In this document: one piece after another, positions 25,265 through 35,119 of the stretch
How the letters are laid out: each line of letters starts with the position of its first letter
How positions within the stretch are numbered: the stretch's first letter is position 1
NCBI RefSeq assembly: GCF_002741075.1
Contig: NZ_CP016634.1
Coordinates: 2,340,501 to 2,404,500, forward strand
Length of the DNA: 64,000 nt
From: Pseudomonas putida
Lineage (GTDB): Bacteria; Pseudomonadota; Gammaproteobacteria; Pseudomonadales; Pseudomonadaceae
Direction: 5' to 3'
The notes under the pieces: model-generated
What the model was told of the DNA's origin: nothing
The model's database searches: none
What the model saw: the letters and a program-made list of their open reading frames with translations, nothing else
Translations under genes and position numbers: made by a program

Positions 25265-27976
25265 TCAGGCCGGAGGGAAATTGTCGTCGTCCAGATAGAC
25301 GCGCTCGTCGTAGTTCACAGCGGTGACATTGCAGCTGACGGTACCGCTTGGGTTGACCTCCTTGATCAGCGCCGGATAGCAGAACTTGGTCTTTGGCCCG
25401 AACTGCAGCACAGGCGCGTCCATAGCGCTGTCCAGCACCGGTACGAAGTCCAGAGACGGAATAGTCAGTCGGTAGTCGTCAATGCGCGTTGCGACGTATG
25501 GCCCAGAAGCACTGCCATCTCGCCGGCGAAGCGCAATCCAATGCTCGCCTCCAGCAGACCAGTCAAGCCGCTCCGAGGAGACCAGCATGTGCTGGCTGCC
25601 CAGCTGCGCGTAACCCTTGAGCATTGCGCTCTGGCCATACCCGGGGGTGGTATCGCCCAGCAGCGCATAGTCCAGATAGCCGCTGTTCAGCGCATCCAGT
25701 TCCGTGGAGAAGCTGTAGCGCTTGCGCTGGTACACCTGCTGGCGGCGCCGGCGCATGCCTATCCGCCAGGCCCTATGCTCGTCGCACACGCCCTCTATCT
25801 TGACCTTCTCGGTACGCAGACCGAGATCGCCAGCCAGGCGGCACTCAACTGTCTCGACCTGCCAAGTGGTGCCGTCCAGATATTCAACGTCGACGCCATC
25901 GAAATCGTCGGCGGTGACATGCTCCGCTTCCCGCTTGAGCGGCTTGGTCATCACCTGCGGGTTGTACATGTGGTCGAAATCTGGCCCGCGAGCCTCATCG
26001 CGAACCGGTCGGATAAGACCACGGTCAATGGTCAGCTCCGCGAACCCAGCCTGCAGGCACTCGATCATGCTGGCCTTAACGGTGCTTGCCGACTCAATCG
26101 TCCGGTCGTAGTAGTCACCACGATCCGTCCATATCGCCTGCAGCCGATCAAGCTCATCGAGGTCAATATCCGAGTCGCCATCTTCTATCGAATAGCCGAC
26201 GCTCTCTGCGATGTAGCCAATGCATGCAGAAATGTCGCGGGTAGGCTCTTCGCCGGTCCATGCACCATCCCTGCGCGTGCGCAGAATTCGAGTAGCGATG
26301 CAAGAAACCTGGCTCTCCGACTGCGAGGCGATACGGTTTCCGCCCTTCACTCGAATAGCGATCACCGTCACCCCGTCGTACTTGGTGGGCGCTGGCAAGT
26401 TGGCGCGCAACCCATACCACTGCACGGTATTGGCGTCATTCGTGCTGGTCGACTTGGCGCCGATCCGACGCAACCTGACCTCTGGGCGCATCTCCGGAAT
26501 GTCGAGATACTCCGTAAATCCGAGCTGGTCCAGCGTGGCCTGGGTGTAGGTCTTCTTGAATGACGTCCAGGCACCGGCCAGCGCCATGTCGCGATATTGG
26601 ATCTCGACAGTGACAGAGAAGTCCCGCGGAGTGCCGGTGTTCTCACCAATGTGTGTCAGCCCCTGCGGATAGAAGATATCCACGGCCAGACGCGTAGTCT
26701 TGGTTCCGGTCGGGCAGGCGGCATAAGGTCCAGCCCAGTCACCCTCCTGCGTTGATCCGTCGAGCTGGAGTATCGCCGTGGACGTGGTGAGCGCGTCGAA
26801 CCCTGGCCAGGTCGTGTCGTTCTCGTTGGCAGCATTTATGCGCTCAACGCTAATCGACGCAGTCGATGCCGCTGTGATCCGATAGCGCAAACCGGAAATG
26901 CCAATCGCCATTTGAAGGCCGGTACCGAGAGTAAGCCCCGTGGCGGGGCCTCCGGCTGACCAATCCAGCGTCATCTCGTCCGGGGCAGTACCTACCCCGG
27001 GCGTGTAGCTGGCAACTGTGTAGTTGCCTGCGTTGCTGCCGACGATTTCAATCGGCATCCCCACATAGGGCGCAAGCTGGTCCAGGCTCCCCCGGATAAT
27101 GTCGCGCCCTGCCCCGCCATCAACCACGTCATACGCATACCCAACAACTATGCGAACAATCATCCCGGCAGCCCAGCCGGCCGGGAACGATCCGGCCCCG
27201 GTCGGTATGGACACATTCTTCCCGGCGAACTGGTAGGACTGCGCTGTCGGCACGGGGGAAACGGCGTACGTGGCCTTCAGTTCAATGCCGGCGGTGCCGG
27301 TGGATGTTGCCCCCACCTCTGGCGCTGAGTGCCACCACTTGGCGGCGGTCTCGGCACTGAGGTTGGCACCGGGCCCGTAGATCGTGAACTGAGCGTCAGA
27401 GCCGAGGGAGATCAGCGGAGTCTCACCAATCAGGACATTGGCCAGCGGGATATCGTACTTTCCTCGACCAACGCACAGCAGCATCTCGATCCACTGCGAG
27501 CGCGGGTCATCGAAGTAGCGGTTTGGCGGCAGCAAATAGTCAGGGTACGGGCGCTGCCTGCCGAAAATCTCCCTAATAACCGAATTCAGCTTGACCTCGT
27601 TGCCCTTAACGGTCGCCAGGCCAAGGTCCTTACCGCTCTTGGTGTTGCTGCGGTTGTTCAGGGACGGCATTTTCGGCATCAGCGCACTGAGCACGGCCTT
27701 TGCGCCGAACACCAGAGCAAAAGTGATCGAGAACGGATCGGTGCCCTTAGGCTCGCGGTAGATCTGCACCTGGTCTTCAGGGCCGAACTCGATGCTTGCC
27801 CACTGAGTCGGCAATGCGCGATCGCCGTTGACGAACACGCTCAACGGCAGCGCCTCCGGCTCAACCTCTTTCGGCAGGCCGTCAGCATGGAACCATGCCA
27901 GAAGGCTCTGCCGGATTTCGACCGGGCGCACCTCGGCAGGCTCGGAAGCGAGCTTATTGGGGTAGATTTCGATCAT
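25265..27976 (-). CDS. Tail tip / host specificity protein (gpJ-like)
   Basis: 903 aa from the ATG at 27976, overlapping the NlpC/P60 gene by 4 bp. It lies where lambda J lies: after tape measure, minor tail and tail-hydrolase genes. Hydrophobic segment PFSITFALVFGAKAVLSALM at about 110, then a large body with tip-protein segments (REIFGRQRPYPDYLLPPNRYF, IWTDRGDYYDRTIESAS) and Ig-like stretches. It forms the central baseplate/tail tip and contributes to receptor recognition. Confidence 0.85.
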   Translation of the reverse strand: MIEIYPNKLASEPAEVRPVEIRQSLLAWFHADGLPKEVEPEALPLSVFVNGDRALPTQWASIEFGPEDQVQIYREPKGTDPFSITFALVFGAKAVLSALMPKMPSLNNRSNTKSGKDLGLATVKGNEVKLNSVIREIFGRQRPYPDYLLPPNRYFDDPRSQWIEMLLCVGRGKYDIPLANVLIGETPLISLGSDAQFTIYGPGANLSAETAAKWWHSAPEVGATSTGTAGIELKATYAVSPVPTAQSYQFAGKNVSIPTGAGSFPAGWAAGMIVRIVVGYAYDVVDGGAGRDIIRGSLDQLAPYVGMPIEIVGSNAGNYTVASYTPGVGTAPDEMTLDWSAGGPATGLTLGTGLQMAIGISGLRYRITAASTASISVERINAANENDTTWPGFDALTTSTAILQLDGSTQEGDWAGPYAACPTGTKTTRLAVDIFYPQGLTHIGENTGTPRDFSVTVEIQYRDMALAGAWTSFKKTYTQATLDQLGFTEYLDIPEMRPEVRLRRIGAKSTSTNDANTVQWYGLRANLPAPTKYDGVTVIAIRVKGGNRIASQSESQVSCIATRILRTRRDGAWTGEEPTRDISACIGYIAESVGYSIEDGDSDIDLDELDRLQAIWTDRGDYYDRTIESASTVKASMIECLQAGFAELTIDRGLIRPVRDEARGPDFDHMYNPQVMTKPLKREAEHVTADDFDGVDVEYLDGTTWQVETVECRLAGDLGLRTEKVKIEGVCDEHRAWRIGMRRRRQQVYQRKRYSFSTELDALNSGYLDYALLGDTTPGYGQSAMLKGYAQLGSQHMLVSSERLDWSAGGEHWIALRRRDGSASGPYVATRIDDYRLTIPSLDFVPVLDSAMDAPVLQFGPKTKFCYPALIKEVNPSGTVSCNVTAVNYDERVYLDDDNFPPA

Positions 27977-28368
27977 TCCCGGTCTCGGTAATAGATAACG
28001 GTGTTGTGGTCGCGTTGCCACTGGGAAAGCGGAATGCACCGGGCGCCGCGCTCTGGATTGATTTCCAGAACCTTCAGGCGACCGCCTGACTCGACGACAA
28101 GGGCGACGTGCACGCAGATGTGGCCGCGCATCACGGCGGCAATTGCGCCAGGCTCTGGCCGGCACACTTCCATGTGCTCGGCTTCGGCCCGGTACGCCCG
28201 GGTGAACTCCTTCGGCTCGGTGTTGCGCACATGACCCCAACTGGGCAGCAAGCGCTTACCCATGTGCAGGTGTCGCGCCTCCCTGACCAGCCCCCAGCAG
28301 TCGTACCTTTCTGGACCGCGAGCGCCGTCCTCATACCTGCATGACAGATACGTGTTGATCCATTCCAT
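27973..28368 (-). CDS. NlpC/P60-family tail tip peptidoglycan hydrolase
   Basis: 131 aa from the ATG at 28368. Catalytic Cys24 in YDCWGLVRE, His88 in HVALVVE and a polar third residue near LEINPE give the NlpC/P60 papain-like triad. It corresponds to the tail protein K of lambda, cutting murein during DNA entry. Coupled to the tip gene downstream. Confidence 0.85.
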   Translation of the reverse strand: MEWINTYLSCRYEDGARGPERYDCWGLVREARHLHMGKRLLPSWGHVRNTEPKEFTRAYRAEAEHMEVCRPEPGAIAAVMRGHICVHVALVVESGGRLKVLEINPERGARCIPLSQWQRDHNTVIYYRDRE

Positions 28369-28379
28369 AGGGGGAACCT

Positions 28380-28886
28380 TTAGAGGTACTTGAGGCCAGG
28401 CACGAACTTGGTGGTGTACAGCACGCGCGGCCAGGCGGTGCCGATTAGGTCGAAGAACCCGCACTGCAGGTTTGCCTGATTCTGCTCAAATGAGTCGCTG
28501 TCGACTGACATGCGATATGGCTTCTCACATGGCGCTGAAAGGTCGCTGGCCAGATAGACGCGGTAGGTGGCGGTGACTCGGGCGGCGGCATCAAGGGCCT
28601 GGTCGGCCTTCTGCTGAACTTCGCCCGTGGTGTTGTCCACGGCGAAGGCCAGGGCCTGGTTGCCCTTGTTGTTCTTGGACGCGAGAGCGATCCCGATATT
28701 CGCAGCAACGAAGGTGAGCAATCGCCCGTCCTCGGTACCGCAAATGCGATCCTTGAAGCCGTTGCAGATGAGCACTGGTTCTGACCAGGCCGGGCACGTG
28801 ATCTCTAGAGTGCGAACGAAGGCCTCTTGGCCGCCCGATGCCACGGCTTCTCGATAGATCTGTTCAAGAATGGAAGTGCTGGTCAT
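28380..28886 (-). CDS. Minor tail protein, DUF1833 family
   Basis: 168 aa from the ATG at 28886, overlapping the previous gene stop by 4 bp. LEITCPAWSEPVLICNG and TYRVYLASDLSAPCEKPYRM are typical of DUF1833 tail proteins found between the distal tail and NlpC genes of siphophages. Confidence 0.75.
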   Translation of the reverse strand: MTSTSILEQIYREAVASGGQEAFVRTLEITCPAWSEPVLICNGFKDRICGTEDGRLLTFVAANIGIALASKNNKGNQALAFAVDNTTGEVQQKADQALDAAARVTATYRVYLASDLSAPCEKPYRMSVDSDSFEQNQANLQCGFFDLIGTAWPRVLYTTKFVPGLKYL

Positions 28887-29398
28887 GGCTGCGGCCACTT
28901 CTCGTTAACACCGTAATCAAACGCGTTCATGAACGTCTCATACTTACTGAGCGGCCATTGCTCATTAACTGCACGGTCGATGATGTCCATCATGAACCAG
29001 AACTCAGGGAAATCTTCCCAGCCTGGCTGGATCAAAGGCGGATCGCGCAATTCTAGGGTCGCCGAATATTCCCAGCGACTGACTTGCACCAGAGTTGGTC
29101 CGGTGTAATGCCCGGTGAATCGACACTCGTACTCCTGAAACCCGATCGGCGTCAGGAACGTGGCTTTGAACCACTCCACGCCCTGAACCAACGTCCGTGC
29201 GTACCATCCCTGGAAGAACGCCATCTGGTTGCGGTCGCAGTTCCATTTGGCGTTGATCAGGTAAGGGACCTCATCGAAATTCAACCTTTGGCGCGCCCTG
29301 CCCGACTCCATCTGCGTGCGCAGCATCGGATCAACAGGGGTGTCCAGCGCATAGCCATCCTGCAGCGGTAGCGGCAGTTCTGCAGGGTACTCGATCAT
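28883..29398 (-). CDS. Minor tail protein (distal tail region)
   Basis: 171 aa, aromatic-rich (FFQGWYARTLVQGVEWFKATF, GPTLVQVSRWEYSATLEL). It sits immediately after the tape measure gene (4-bp overlap), the position of lambda gpM/L-type or distal tail proteins. Exact homology not recognised. Confidence 0.7.
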   Translation of the reverse strand: MIEYPAELPLPLQDGYALDTPVDPMLRTQMESGRARQRLNFDEVPYLINAKWNCDRNQMAFFQGWYARTLVQGVEWFKATFLTPIGFQEYECRFTGHYTGPTLVQVSRWEYSATLELRDPPLIQPGWEDFPEFWFMMDIIDRAVNEQWPLSKYETFMNAFDYGVNEKWPQP

Positions 29399-32300
29399 GA
29401 TCCAACCCCTGATATTCCGAATTTGCTGCTGACGGCCTGGTACAACTCGCCGTCGCCCATGATGCTGGCCACGCAGATCTGCAGGATGTTCTGGCCATCC
29501 TCTGTGGTTGATTGCGACACCTTGCCGGCGTTGGCCTTGTCCTCGATCAGGTTGACCGTGAGGCTCATCCCCGACGACTGGGCCTGAGTGCCGCCAACCT
29601 GATTCGACGCATTGACCGAGAGGTTTTCGCCGGCGAAGGACACTCGCTCATTCGAGTTGATCGCCTCAAGTAGCTCGCGATTACGGGCAGTTGCCTTGGC
29701 GTTCACCACAAACTCGCCGTTACTCAGTCGCGCCGGGATGCTGTCGGATGTGCCCGTGCCGGAGCCCGAAACATAGCCGCCAGTGGAAAAGCCCTTGATC
29801 AGCGCGAAGGCAGCAAGCAGAGCGGTACCGCCGACCACTGCCGCCGCACCGAACGAGCCAATGGAGGCGACCAGTGCCGCCGGCAGCCAGGCGCTTGCCG
29901 TGGTTGCTGCTGCTGCCGTCTGGGCTGCTGTGGTTGTGGCTGTCGCCGCAAGGCTGGATGCGGTAGCAACGCCGTCAGCCGCAACCTTGGCTGTGGCCAC
30001 AGCCGCTGCACCAGTGGTCTCTGCTGCCGTGACGGCGCCGACCTGGGCGATCTGCTGAGCCGCCAGCGCTGCCGAGGTCTGCCCGAAAGCAGCCTGGATG
30101 CCCTGATTGATTAGCCATTGGGCGGCCATCTGACCCAAGCCGTTGATAACCCCACCTACCAGGCTGCGTAGCACCTGCGTAGCAGACTCGCCGAAGGTCT
30201 GGCCATCGAGCGTCATGCTCTCGAACGCGCTTCCAACACCGCTAGAGATAGTGCCGAAGGCGTTCGTGAACAGTGTCTGCGTCTGCCCGGCGACGTTGGT
30301 CGCGGTCACCTGGAAGTTCTGCAGCGCCGCTGTCCAGCCGTTGATTGGGCTGAGCATCGCCTGATCCATCTGCGCCCAGCCGGCCTGCTGGGCAGCAAGC
30401 TGCTTCGGCAGGAACTCGTTGGTCAGGTCAATCTGCGCCTGCAAGTCCTGGCGCTGCTTCTCCGTCGTGGCGTTGGCCAGTTCGGTGCGCAGCTGCAGGA
30501 TACGGTCGTTGGTCTGCTGCTCGAGCTGGACGCGCTGCTGAAGGCGCTGCGTCTGCTGGTCGCCCATGCCGACACCGGCTGCCGCAATGCTGTACTCGCT
30601 CTGCTGTCCAGCCAGTTGCCGCTCAAGCTGAGCCCGGTATTGCTCAGCCTGGGTGAGGCCTTGGGCGCCCTTGATGGCGGCGGCGTAGTTGATCGAGGCC
30701 TGAGCGAGAGCCTTGCCGTACTCGTCCTGGCTGATCTTGCCCTTGTCCAGAGCCAACTGAAGCTGAGTTTGCTCTTTGGTAAGGGTGCGCGCAGCCTGGG
30801 CTGCAGGGTCGTACTGGTTGTACAGGCGGGCGAACGTGGTCTCCGCCTGCGATACACCCTTGTTAACCCCCTTCGGCGCGTTCTTCTTCGCCTCGCGAGC
30901 TTTGATGTCCGCGATTTCCTGCTCGATGTTCTTGCGGGATTTCGCGTACTTCTCTTCCTCTGCAGCGCTGAAGCCGCCTGCGGCAATGGCATCCTTGCGC
31001 GCCTTGTCCAGGTCCATCAGTTCCTTCTGGAGCTTCTGGGTCTGAGTCAGAGACGACTTGTAGGTCGAGTTGATCAGGTCGATGCCTTTCTTGCCGGCAT
31101 CCTGTGTGGCCTTGTTGCTGGCATCCTGCGCAGCCTTGGCGGCATTGTTTGCCAGAGCCGTCTGCAGCTGCTTGAGCCTGGTTTCGAGCCCGCGCAGGGT
31201 CTGGTCGTCATCGCCGGCGAAGAACCCGATGATTCCCCCTTTGCGCTGGGCAATCAATTTCTCGGTGTTGGCGATTTGATCCTCGATCGTCTGATCGCGA
31301 CCAACGTCTAGCATGGCATCCCAGGCCTTCTTGGCCGCCCCGGTGATGGACTGCCACGCGGACTCCAGCGTGCCCAGGTTGCGCTCAATCTCCCCTGCCC
31401 GGCTGTTGATGGCCTCGGCGTACAGGCCGGCCGCCATAGCCGCAGCGTCCATCGTCTTGCCCTGCTCCTGCAGGGATTGGATGTTGGCGTATTGCGATGC
31501 GGTGAGGATGTTCAGCTCGCCATCGAGCTTCTTGATGGCCTCGACTGGGTTCTTGCCGATCTCGTTGAAGGTCTGGACGACATCGTTGATATCGCGGCCG
31601 GTTTGCTTGGACCACGCCAGGGAGGCCTGGGTGATCTCCACGTACATGCTGCGCAGCGGGTTACCGGCGGCAGCCAACTGGGTCAGCACACCAGCGGCCG
31701 CACCGACTGTGCCGCTGCTCGCCGCCACCTGATTGGCCATATCGGTAAGTTGGTTGGCGCTCAGGCCTGCAGCATTTCCATTCTCGATCAGCGCATTGGC
31801 GAAGCGCTCGGTCTCTTCAGAGCCCTGGTAGTAGGCAACAGCCAGCACACCAGCAGCTGCGGCTGCGGCTGTGAACGGGTTAACCAGGCCGAGTATGTAG
31901 CCGCCCATGGCGCGAGCAGCCGGGCCGATACCGCCGAACATGTCTTTCAGCTGACCGCCCTGCTGCAGAAGGACAGTCAATGGAGCCTGTCCGCCCTGAA
32001 GGCTGACGGCAATATCTGTGAACTGAGCTGGCAGCCCGCGCAGCGCGGCGTTGTAGGCCTTGGCTGACATACCGGCGGTGTTCATGGCCGTGGACGTTTT
32101 GCCAAGCTCGTCCCGGGCTTCCTTCAGACGCCCGCTGTACTCCTCAAAAGTTTCGGTATCAACAAGCCCGGCCTTTTTGAACTTGCTGAGCTTATCCTGC
32201 ATGGCGTCCAGGCGATCAAGCGCGGCAACCGCCGGGTTGATCTGGCCAATCAGGCGAGTCAACTCCTCTCGCTGCTGCTCGAGCGAGGCGTCAGCCGCCT

Positions 32301-32814
32301 TGGTGCTACCGGACACGGAGTCCATGGCCGCATCAGCCTGGCGGGCGCCACTGGCGACCTGCTCAAGAGCCGCGGCGACACGAATAAGCTGGGCGTTAAC
32401 CTGGCTCTGAGTACTGGAAAATACACTGAACCCATTCGACAGCTGGCCGATGCCCGTGGACATCTGAGAAAGCAGCGCATTCGACTGAGTCAGGCTGGAG
32501 TCGAGCTTTGTGACGCCAGCCCCAACCGACAGCATGGCTGCCTCGAGGGCGTCAGACTTTGAGACCAGGGCCGTCATCTGCCGGTCGGTCGATGCCGTCG
32601 ACTTCTCGACGCGATCCAGGGCGGTGACTGCGGCGGACGCCATTTTGCCCATGTTCGAGCCAAGGGTGACTGTGACCCTGCTCAAGTTCTCGGCAGAAAC
32701 AGCAGCACCTTCCCCGCTCTGCTCTACCTTATTGAGCGAATCACTCAGGTCATCCGCATTTTTCTTCGCTGGGCGCGAGTCAATCGTGATGGCAAGGCGG
32801 GATTCTTGCGTCAT
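29395..32814 (-). CDS. Tail length tape measure protein
   Basis: 1139 aa, the longest gene in the window. Long helical, Ala/Gln-rich coiled coils (residues about 1-260 and 560-860) enclose hydrophobic segments (AAAAAGVLAVAYYQ, AALVASIGSFGAAAVVGGTALLAAFALIKG). SLQGGQAPLTVLLQQGGQLKDMFGG is the block typical of lambda H-like tape measures. It sets tail length and takes part in DNA ejection. Confidence 0.93.
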   Translation of the reverse strand: MTQESRLAITIDSRPAKKNADDLSDSLNKVEQSGEGAAVSAENLSRVTVTLGSNMGKMASAAVTALDRVEKSTASTDRQMTALVSKSDALEAAMLSVGAGVTKLDSSLTQSNALLSQMSTGIGQLSNGFSVFSSTQSQVNAQLIRVAAALEQVASGARQADAAMDSVSGSTKAADASLEQQREELTRLIGQINPAVAALDRLDAMQDKLSKFKKAGLVDTETFEEYSGRLKEARDELGKTSTAMNTAGMSAKAYNAALRGLPAQFTDIAVSLQGGQAPLTVLLQQGGQLKDMFGGIGPAARAMGGYILGLVNPFTAAAAAAGVLAVAYYQGSEETERFANALIENGNAAGLSANQLTDMANQVAASSGTVGAAAGVLTQLAAAGNPLRSMYVEITQASLAWSKQTGRDINDVVQTFNEIGKNPVEAIKKLDGELNILTASQYANIQSLQEQGKTMDAAAMAAGLYAEAINSRAGEIERNLGTLESAWQSITGAAKKAWDAMLDVGRDQTIEDQIANTEKLIAQRKGGIIGFFAGDDDQTLRGLETRLKQLQTALANNAAKAAQDASNKATQDAGKKGIDLINSTYKSSLTQTQKLQKELMDLDKARKDAIAAGGFSAAEEEKYAKSRKNIEQEIADIKAREAKKNAPKGVNKGVSQAETTFARLYNQYDPAAQAARTLTKEQTQLQLALDKGKISQDEYGKALAQASINYAAAIKGAQGLTQAEQYRAQLERQLAGQQSEYSIAAAGVGMGDQQTQRLQQRVQLEQQTNDRILQLRTELANATTEKQRQDLQAQIDLTNEFLPKQLAAQQAGWAQMDQAMLSPINGWTAALQNFQVTATNVAGQTQTLFTNAFGTISSGVGSAFESMTLDGQTFGESATQVLRSLVGGVINGLGQMAAQWLINQGIQAAFGQTSAALAAQQIAQVGAVTAAETTGAAAVATAKVAADGVATASSLAATATTTAAQTAAAATTASAWLPAALVASIGSFGAAAVVGGTALLAAFALIKGFSTGGYVSGSGTGTSDSIPARLSNGEFVVNAKATARNRELLEAINSNERVSFAGENLSVNASNQVGGTQAQSSGMSLTVNLIEDKANAGKVSQSTTEDGQNILQICVASIMGDGELYQAVSSKFGISGVGS

Positions 32815-32828
32815 TTCGCCCTCCGGCG

Positions 32829-33634
32829 TCAGCGCCTCTTGGGCTTGGATTTGGATTCAGCGTCCGCTCTGGCCTTCTCGTTCTGTTCGTCCCAGTGCTT
32901 GCGGAACTGGTCGTCGAGGGCAAAAACAGCTGCGTCAAACTCTTCGCGGCATAGCGCCGAGGGGTAGCGGTCGAGGTATTCGGTGATGGCTGATGGCGCG
33001 ATAGGCGCCGGAGCGCCCACCATGCCGACGTACTGCCGGGACCGGCTGATGTAGGCGTAGGCTTCAAGGATCTCTGCGGTTACACCGTCAATCTCGGGCG
33101 CCTCGGGCACGCCAGAGCCAAGACGCTCATGCTTCCAGCGCTTCTTTTCGTTGGCATCGCCAGTCCAATCGCGTCCCCACAGGTATGCCGCTACTGCTTT
33201 TCCGCAGTGGCTGCAGCCTTCTCCTCAACGCGGCGTGCGATATCGGTCGCGGTACGCAGGGCCAGGAAGTAGACGCTTGGCATCTGGTTGATCAGAGCGA
33301 TGCACAGCTCAGCGCTGTAAGGAGCTGGTTCGCCGGGCTTCTCTTCTACGTCGACGCCCTTCCAGTCCTTGATCAGGTGCTTGGCCGCCAGCTCGACGAA
33401 CAGATCATCGTCGGTCTCCAGCTCAACATCAGGGATTTCCGAAAGGCTGAACTCAGCGGTGCCGACCCTTGCCTGTTGGTTAATCGCGGCAAGGTGTCGA
33501 TTGATCAGCGCCTGATGGGACTTGTAGAGCGGGTTGGCAATCGACCCAACGAGGATTTGGGCGCCAGGGGCGAACTCGACCCAGCGCTCGCCGCTGATAT
33601 CCAGTTCTGGCTTCTTTGCGATGGTGAAGGCCAT
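32829..33634 (-). CDS. Tail assembly chaperone frameshift product (GT-like)
   Basis: Long form made by a -1 frameshift near the end of the G-like gene. After the slip the frame continues KAVAAYLWGRDWTGDANEKK...PEIDGVTAEI to a stop at 32829, about 268 aa in all. The extension has no start of its own with a good ribosome site, and it links directly to the tape measure gene, as for lambda gpGT. Confidence 0.7.
33191..33634 (-). CDS. Tail assembly chaperone (gpG-like)
   Basis: 147 aa. ELDISGERWVEFAPGAQILVGSI and the C-terminal helix DIARRVEEKAAATAEKQ fit siphophage G-like chaperones, located between the major tail protein and the tape measure gene. It should hold the tape measure protein before tail polymerisation. 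Confidence 0.8.
   Translation of the reverse strand: MAFTIAKKPELDISGERWVEFAPGAQILVGSIANPLYKSHQALINRHLAAINQQARVGTAEFSLSEIPDVELETDDDLFVELAAKHLIKDWKGVDVEEKPGEPAPYSAELCIALINQMPSVYFLALRTATDIARRVEEKAAATAEKQ
33197..33203 (-). other. Probable -1 programmed frameshift site (GGAAAAG)
   Basis: In the G frame the codons are GCG-GAA-AAG-CAG-TAG. A -1 slip on G-GAA-AAG puts the ribosome in the open frame of the T-like extension two codons before the stop. It differs from lambda's GGGAAAG at the third base. Confidence 0.6.
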
Positions 33635-33650
33635 GGTATTCCTCTGCGGT

Positions 33651-33685
33651 AAAAGGCCCGGCGCACACCGCAGGGCGCGCCGGGC
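33651..33685 (-). terminator. Terminator after the major tail protein gene
   Basis: GCCCGGCGC/GCGCCGGGC stem followed on the minus strand by CTTTT; it starts 7 bp past the major tail protein stop. It would reduce transcription into the chaperone/tape-measure genes. Confidence 0.7.
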
Positions 33686-33691
33686 AAAGGA

Positions 33692-34861
33692 TTAAACAGT
33701 GACGGTGACAGCGCAGGTGTCGGTCTTGGTGCCGTCTGCAGCGCTGGTCGCGGTGATGGTTGCGGAGCCCGCCGCGATGGCGGTGACCAGGCCGGTGGCG
33801 CTCACGCTGGCGATGGCCGGGGCCGAAGAGGTCCAGGTGACCAGCTGGCTTGCACCTACCGGGGTCACGACAGCCTCGAGGTCGCCGGTTTCATCGACTG
33901 CCAGGCTCAGGGTGGCCGGGGTCACGGTGACCGCTGCGATCGCAATCGGCGCTGGCAGACGGGTAATGGTCGGCGGCACGCGGCGGGCGGTGTATTCCAG
34001 TTCGACCTGGATGATGTCGGTGGCGCCACCGTCCGGCCAATCACCGCTCACTTCCATCTCAGGGATGAAGAAGGTGTAGCCGCCGTCGGCGTTGTTCAGG
34101 GTGAACTCGAAGCTGAGCGAGTCGCCGGTCTGCTGGGCCTTCCAGTACTGATATGCGGTCTTGGACCAGCTCATGGTGATCGAGCCCGACGGGGTGAAGG
34201 TGGTCGGGATAATGTTGCCCGGGAACGGGTTGCCGTTACCGATGCAGCGCTGGGTTTGAGCGTTGTTAGCGAACTGCAGGTTGAAGCTGTCAACGCAGGC
34301 GTTGTCTTCGCCCAGCTGCACGCCGTTGATCTTCAGGCCGGTGACGTCCTTGAAGCCGTAGCGCCGCTGATTCGCCTCGGGCGCAGGGCTGACGATGAAC
34401 GACGTATTGTCGGCCTTGTCATCCCACGACGTGGCCATGAACGTGGTGGTGACGCTGATTTCGTTGTCGTTCGGGACCTCGATGTTGATCGTGTCCACCT
34501 GGGCGCCGCGGGCGATGCCAGCGATACCCACGTCGGCATCGTAGGCGCCGATGGAGAACGAAATGCGGTCGTTGCCCATGGTCAGGACGTTGCCGACCCA
34601 GTCCTTGCCGAAACAGGAGGCCAGGAACTCGTCCAACGCACCGTAGCGGAACTTGGTTTCGATATCGCCACCGACATCGACGGTCGTCTGGGCAGTACCC
34701 TGCGACATGCGGCTTTCGCCGATCTCGTTGTTCTCTTCGGTGTTGTAGGTGGGCACCAGGCCGAAGCTGACGCGGGTCAGCACGTTCCAAGGGCCAGGCG
34801 GGGTAATGCCCGGGGTGACCTCGCGAATCCACGCGGTCGAGCGCTTTGCACCGCTACTCAT
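33692..34861 (-). CDS. Major tail protein with C-terminal Ig-like (BIG2) domain
   Basis: 389 aa. The first about 290 residues form a tail-tube protein (TPPGPWNVLTRVSFGLVPT..., GYTFFIPEMEVSGDWPDGGATDIIQVELEYTAR). The last about 90 form a bacterial Ig-like group 2 domain (VTVTPATLSLAVDETGDLEAV...WTSSAPAIASVSATGLVTAI), as in lambda gpV. The Ig domain decorates the tail exterior. Confidence 0.88.
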   Translation of the reverse strand: MSSGAKRSTAWIREVTPGITPPGPWNVLTRVSFGLVPTYNTEENNEIGESRMSQGTAQTTVDVGGDIETKFRYGALDEFLASCFGKDWVGNVLTMGNDRISFSIGAYDADVGIAGIARGAQVDTINIEVPNDNEISVTTTFMATSWDDKADNTSFIVSPAPEANQRRYGFKDVTGLKINGVQLGEDNACVDSFNLQFANNAQTQRCIGNGNPFPGNIIPTTFTPSGSITMSWSKTAYQYWKAQQTGDSLSFEFTLNNADGGYTFFIPEMEVSGDWPDGGATDIIQVELEYTARRVPPTITRLPAPIAIAAVTVTPATLSLAVDETGDLEAVVTPVGASQLVTWTSSAPAIASVSATGLVTAIAAGSATITATSAADGTKTDTCAVTVTV

Positions 34862-34887
34862 GGGGTGTTTCTCCTATCAATAGGCGT

Positions 34888-34909
34888 AAAAAAACCGCCA
34901 TTTGGCGGT
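34888..34909 (-). terminator. Terminator upstream of the major tail protein gene
   Basis: ACCGCC/GGCGGT stem with AAAT loop, followed on the minus strand by TTTTTTT. It lies between the 63-aa gene and the major tail protein. Confidence 0.8.
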
Positions 34910-34927
34910 GCAGGTGTTTGGTTGGCG

Positions 34928-35119
34928 TTATGCCGGAATCGTGCGGACCACGATGATTGGCGCCGGATCGTCGTCAGGCCTGAATACAACCTCGCCCTGC
35001 TCAAGCTTTGGCTCGGGGTATTCGTGGATCGATCCGTCTTCCTGGATCGCCCGCGTGATCTGGGCTATCTCTCGGTCGACCAGCTCCCCGTCGATGCGCA
35101 CCTTCATGGTTTCGCTCAT
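34928..35119 (-). CDS. Small phage protein upstream of major tail protein
   Basis: 63 aa, acidic (MKVRIDGELVDREIAQITRAI). No domain recognised. Coupled to the tail terminator gene by a one-base stop/start overlap. Confidence 0.6.
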   Translation of the reverse strand: MSETMKVRIDGELVDREIAQITRAIQEDGSIHEYPEPKLEQGEVVFRPDDDPAPIIVVRTIPA

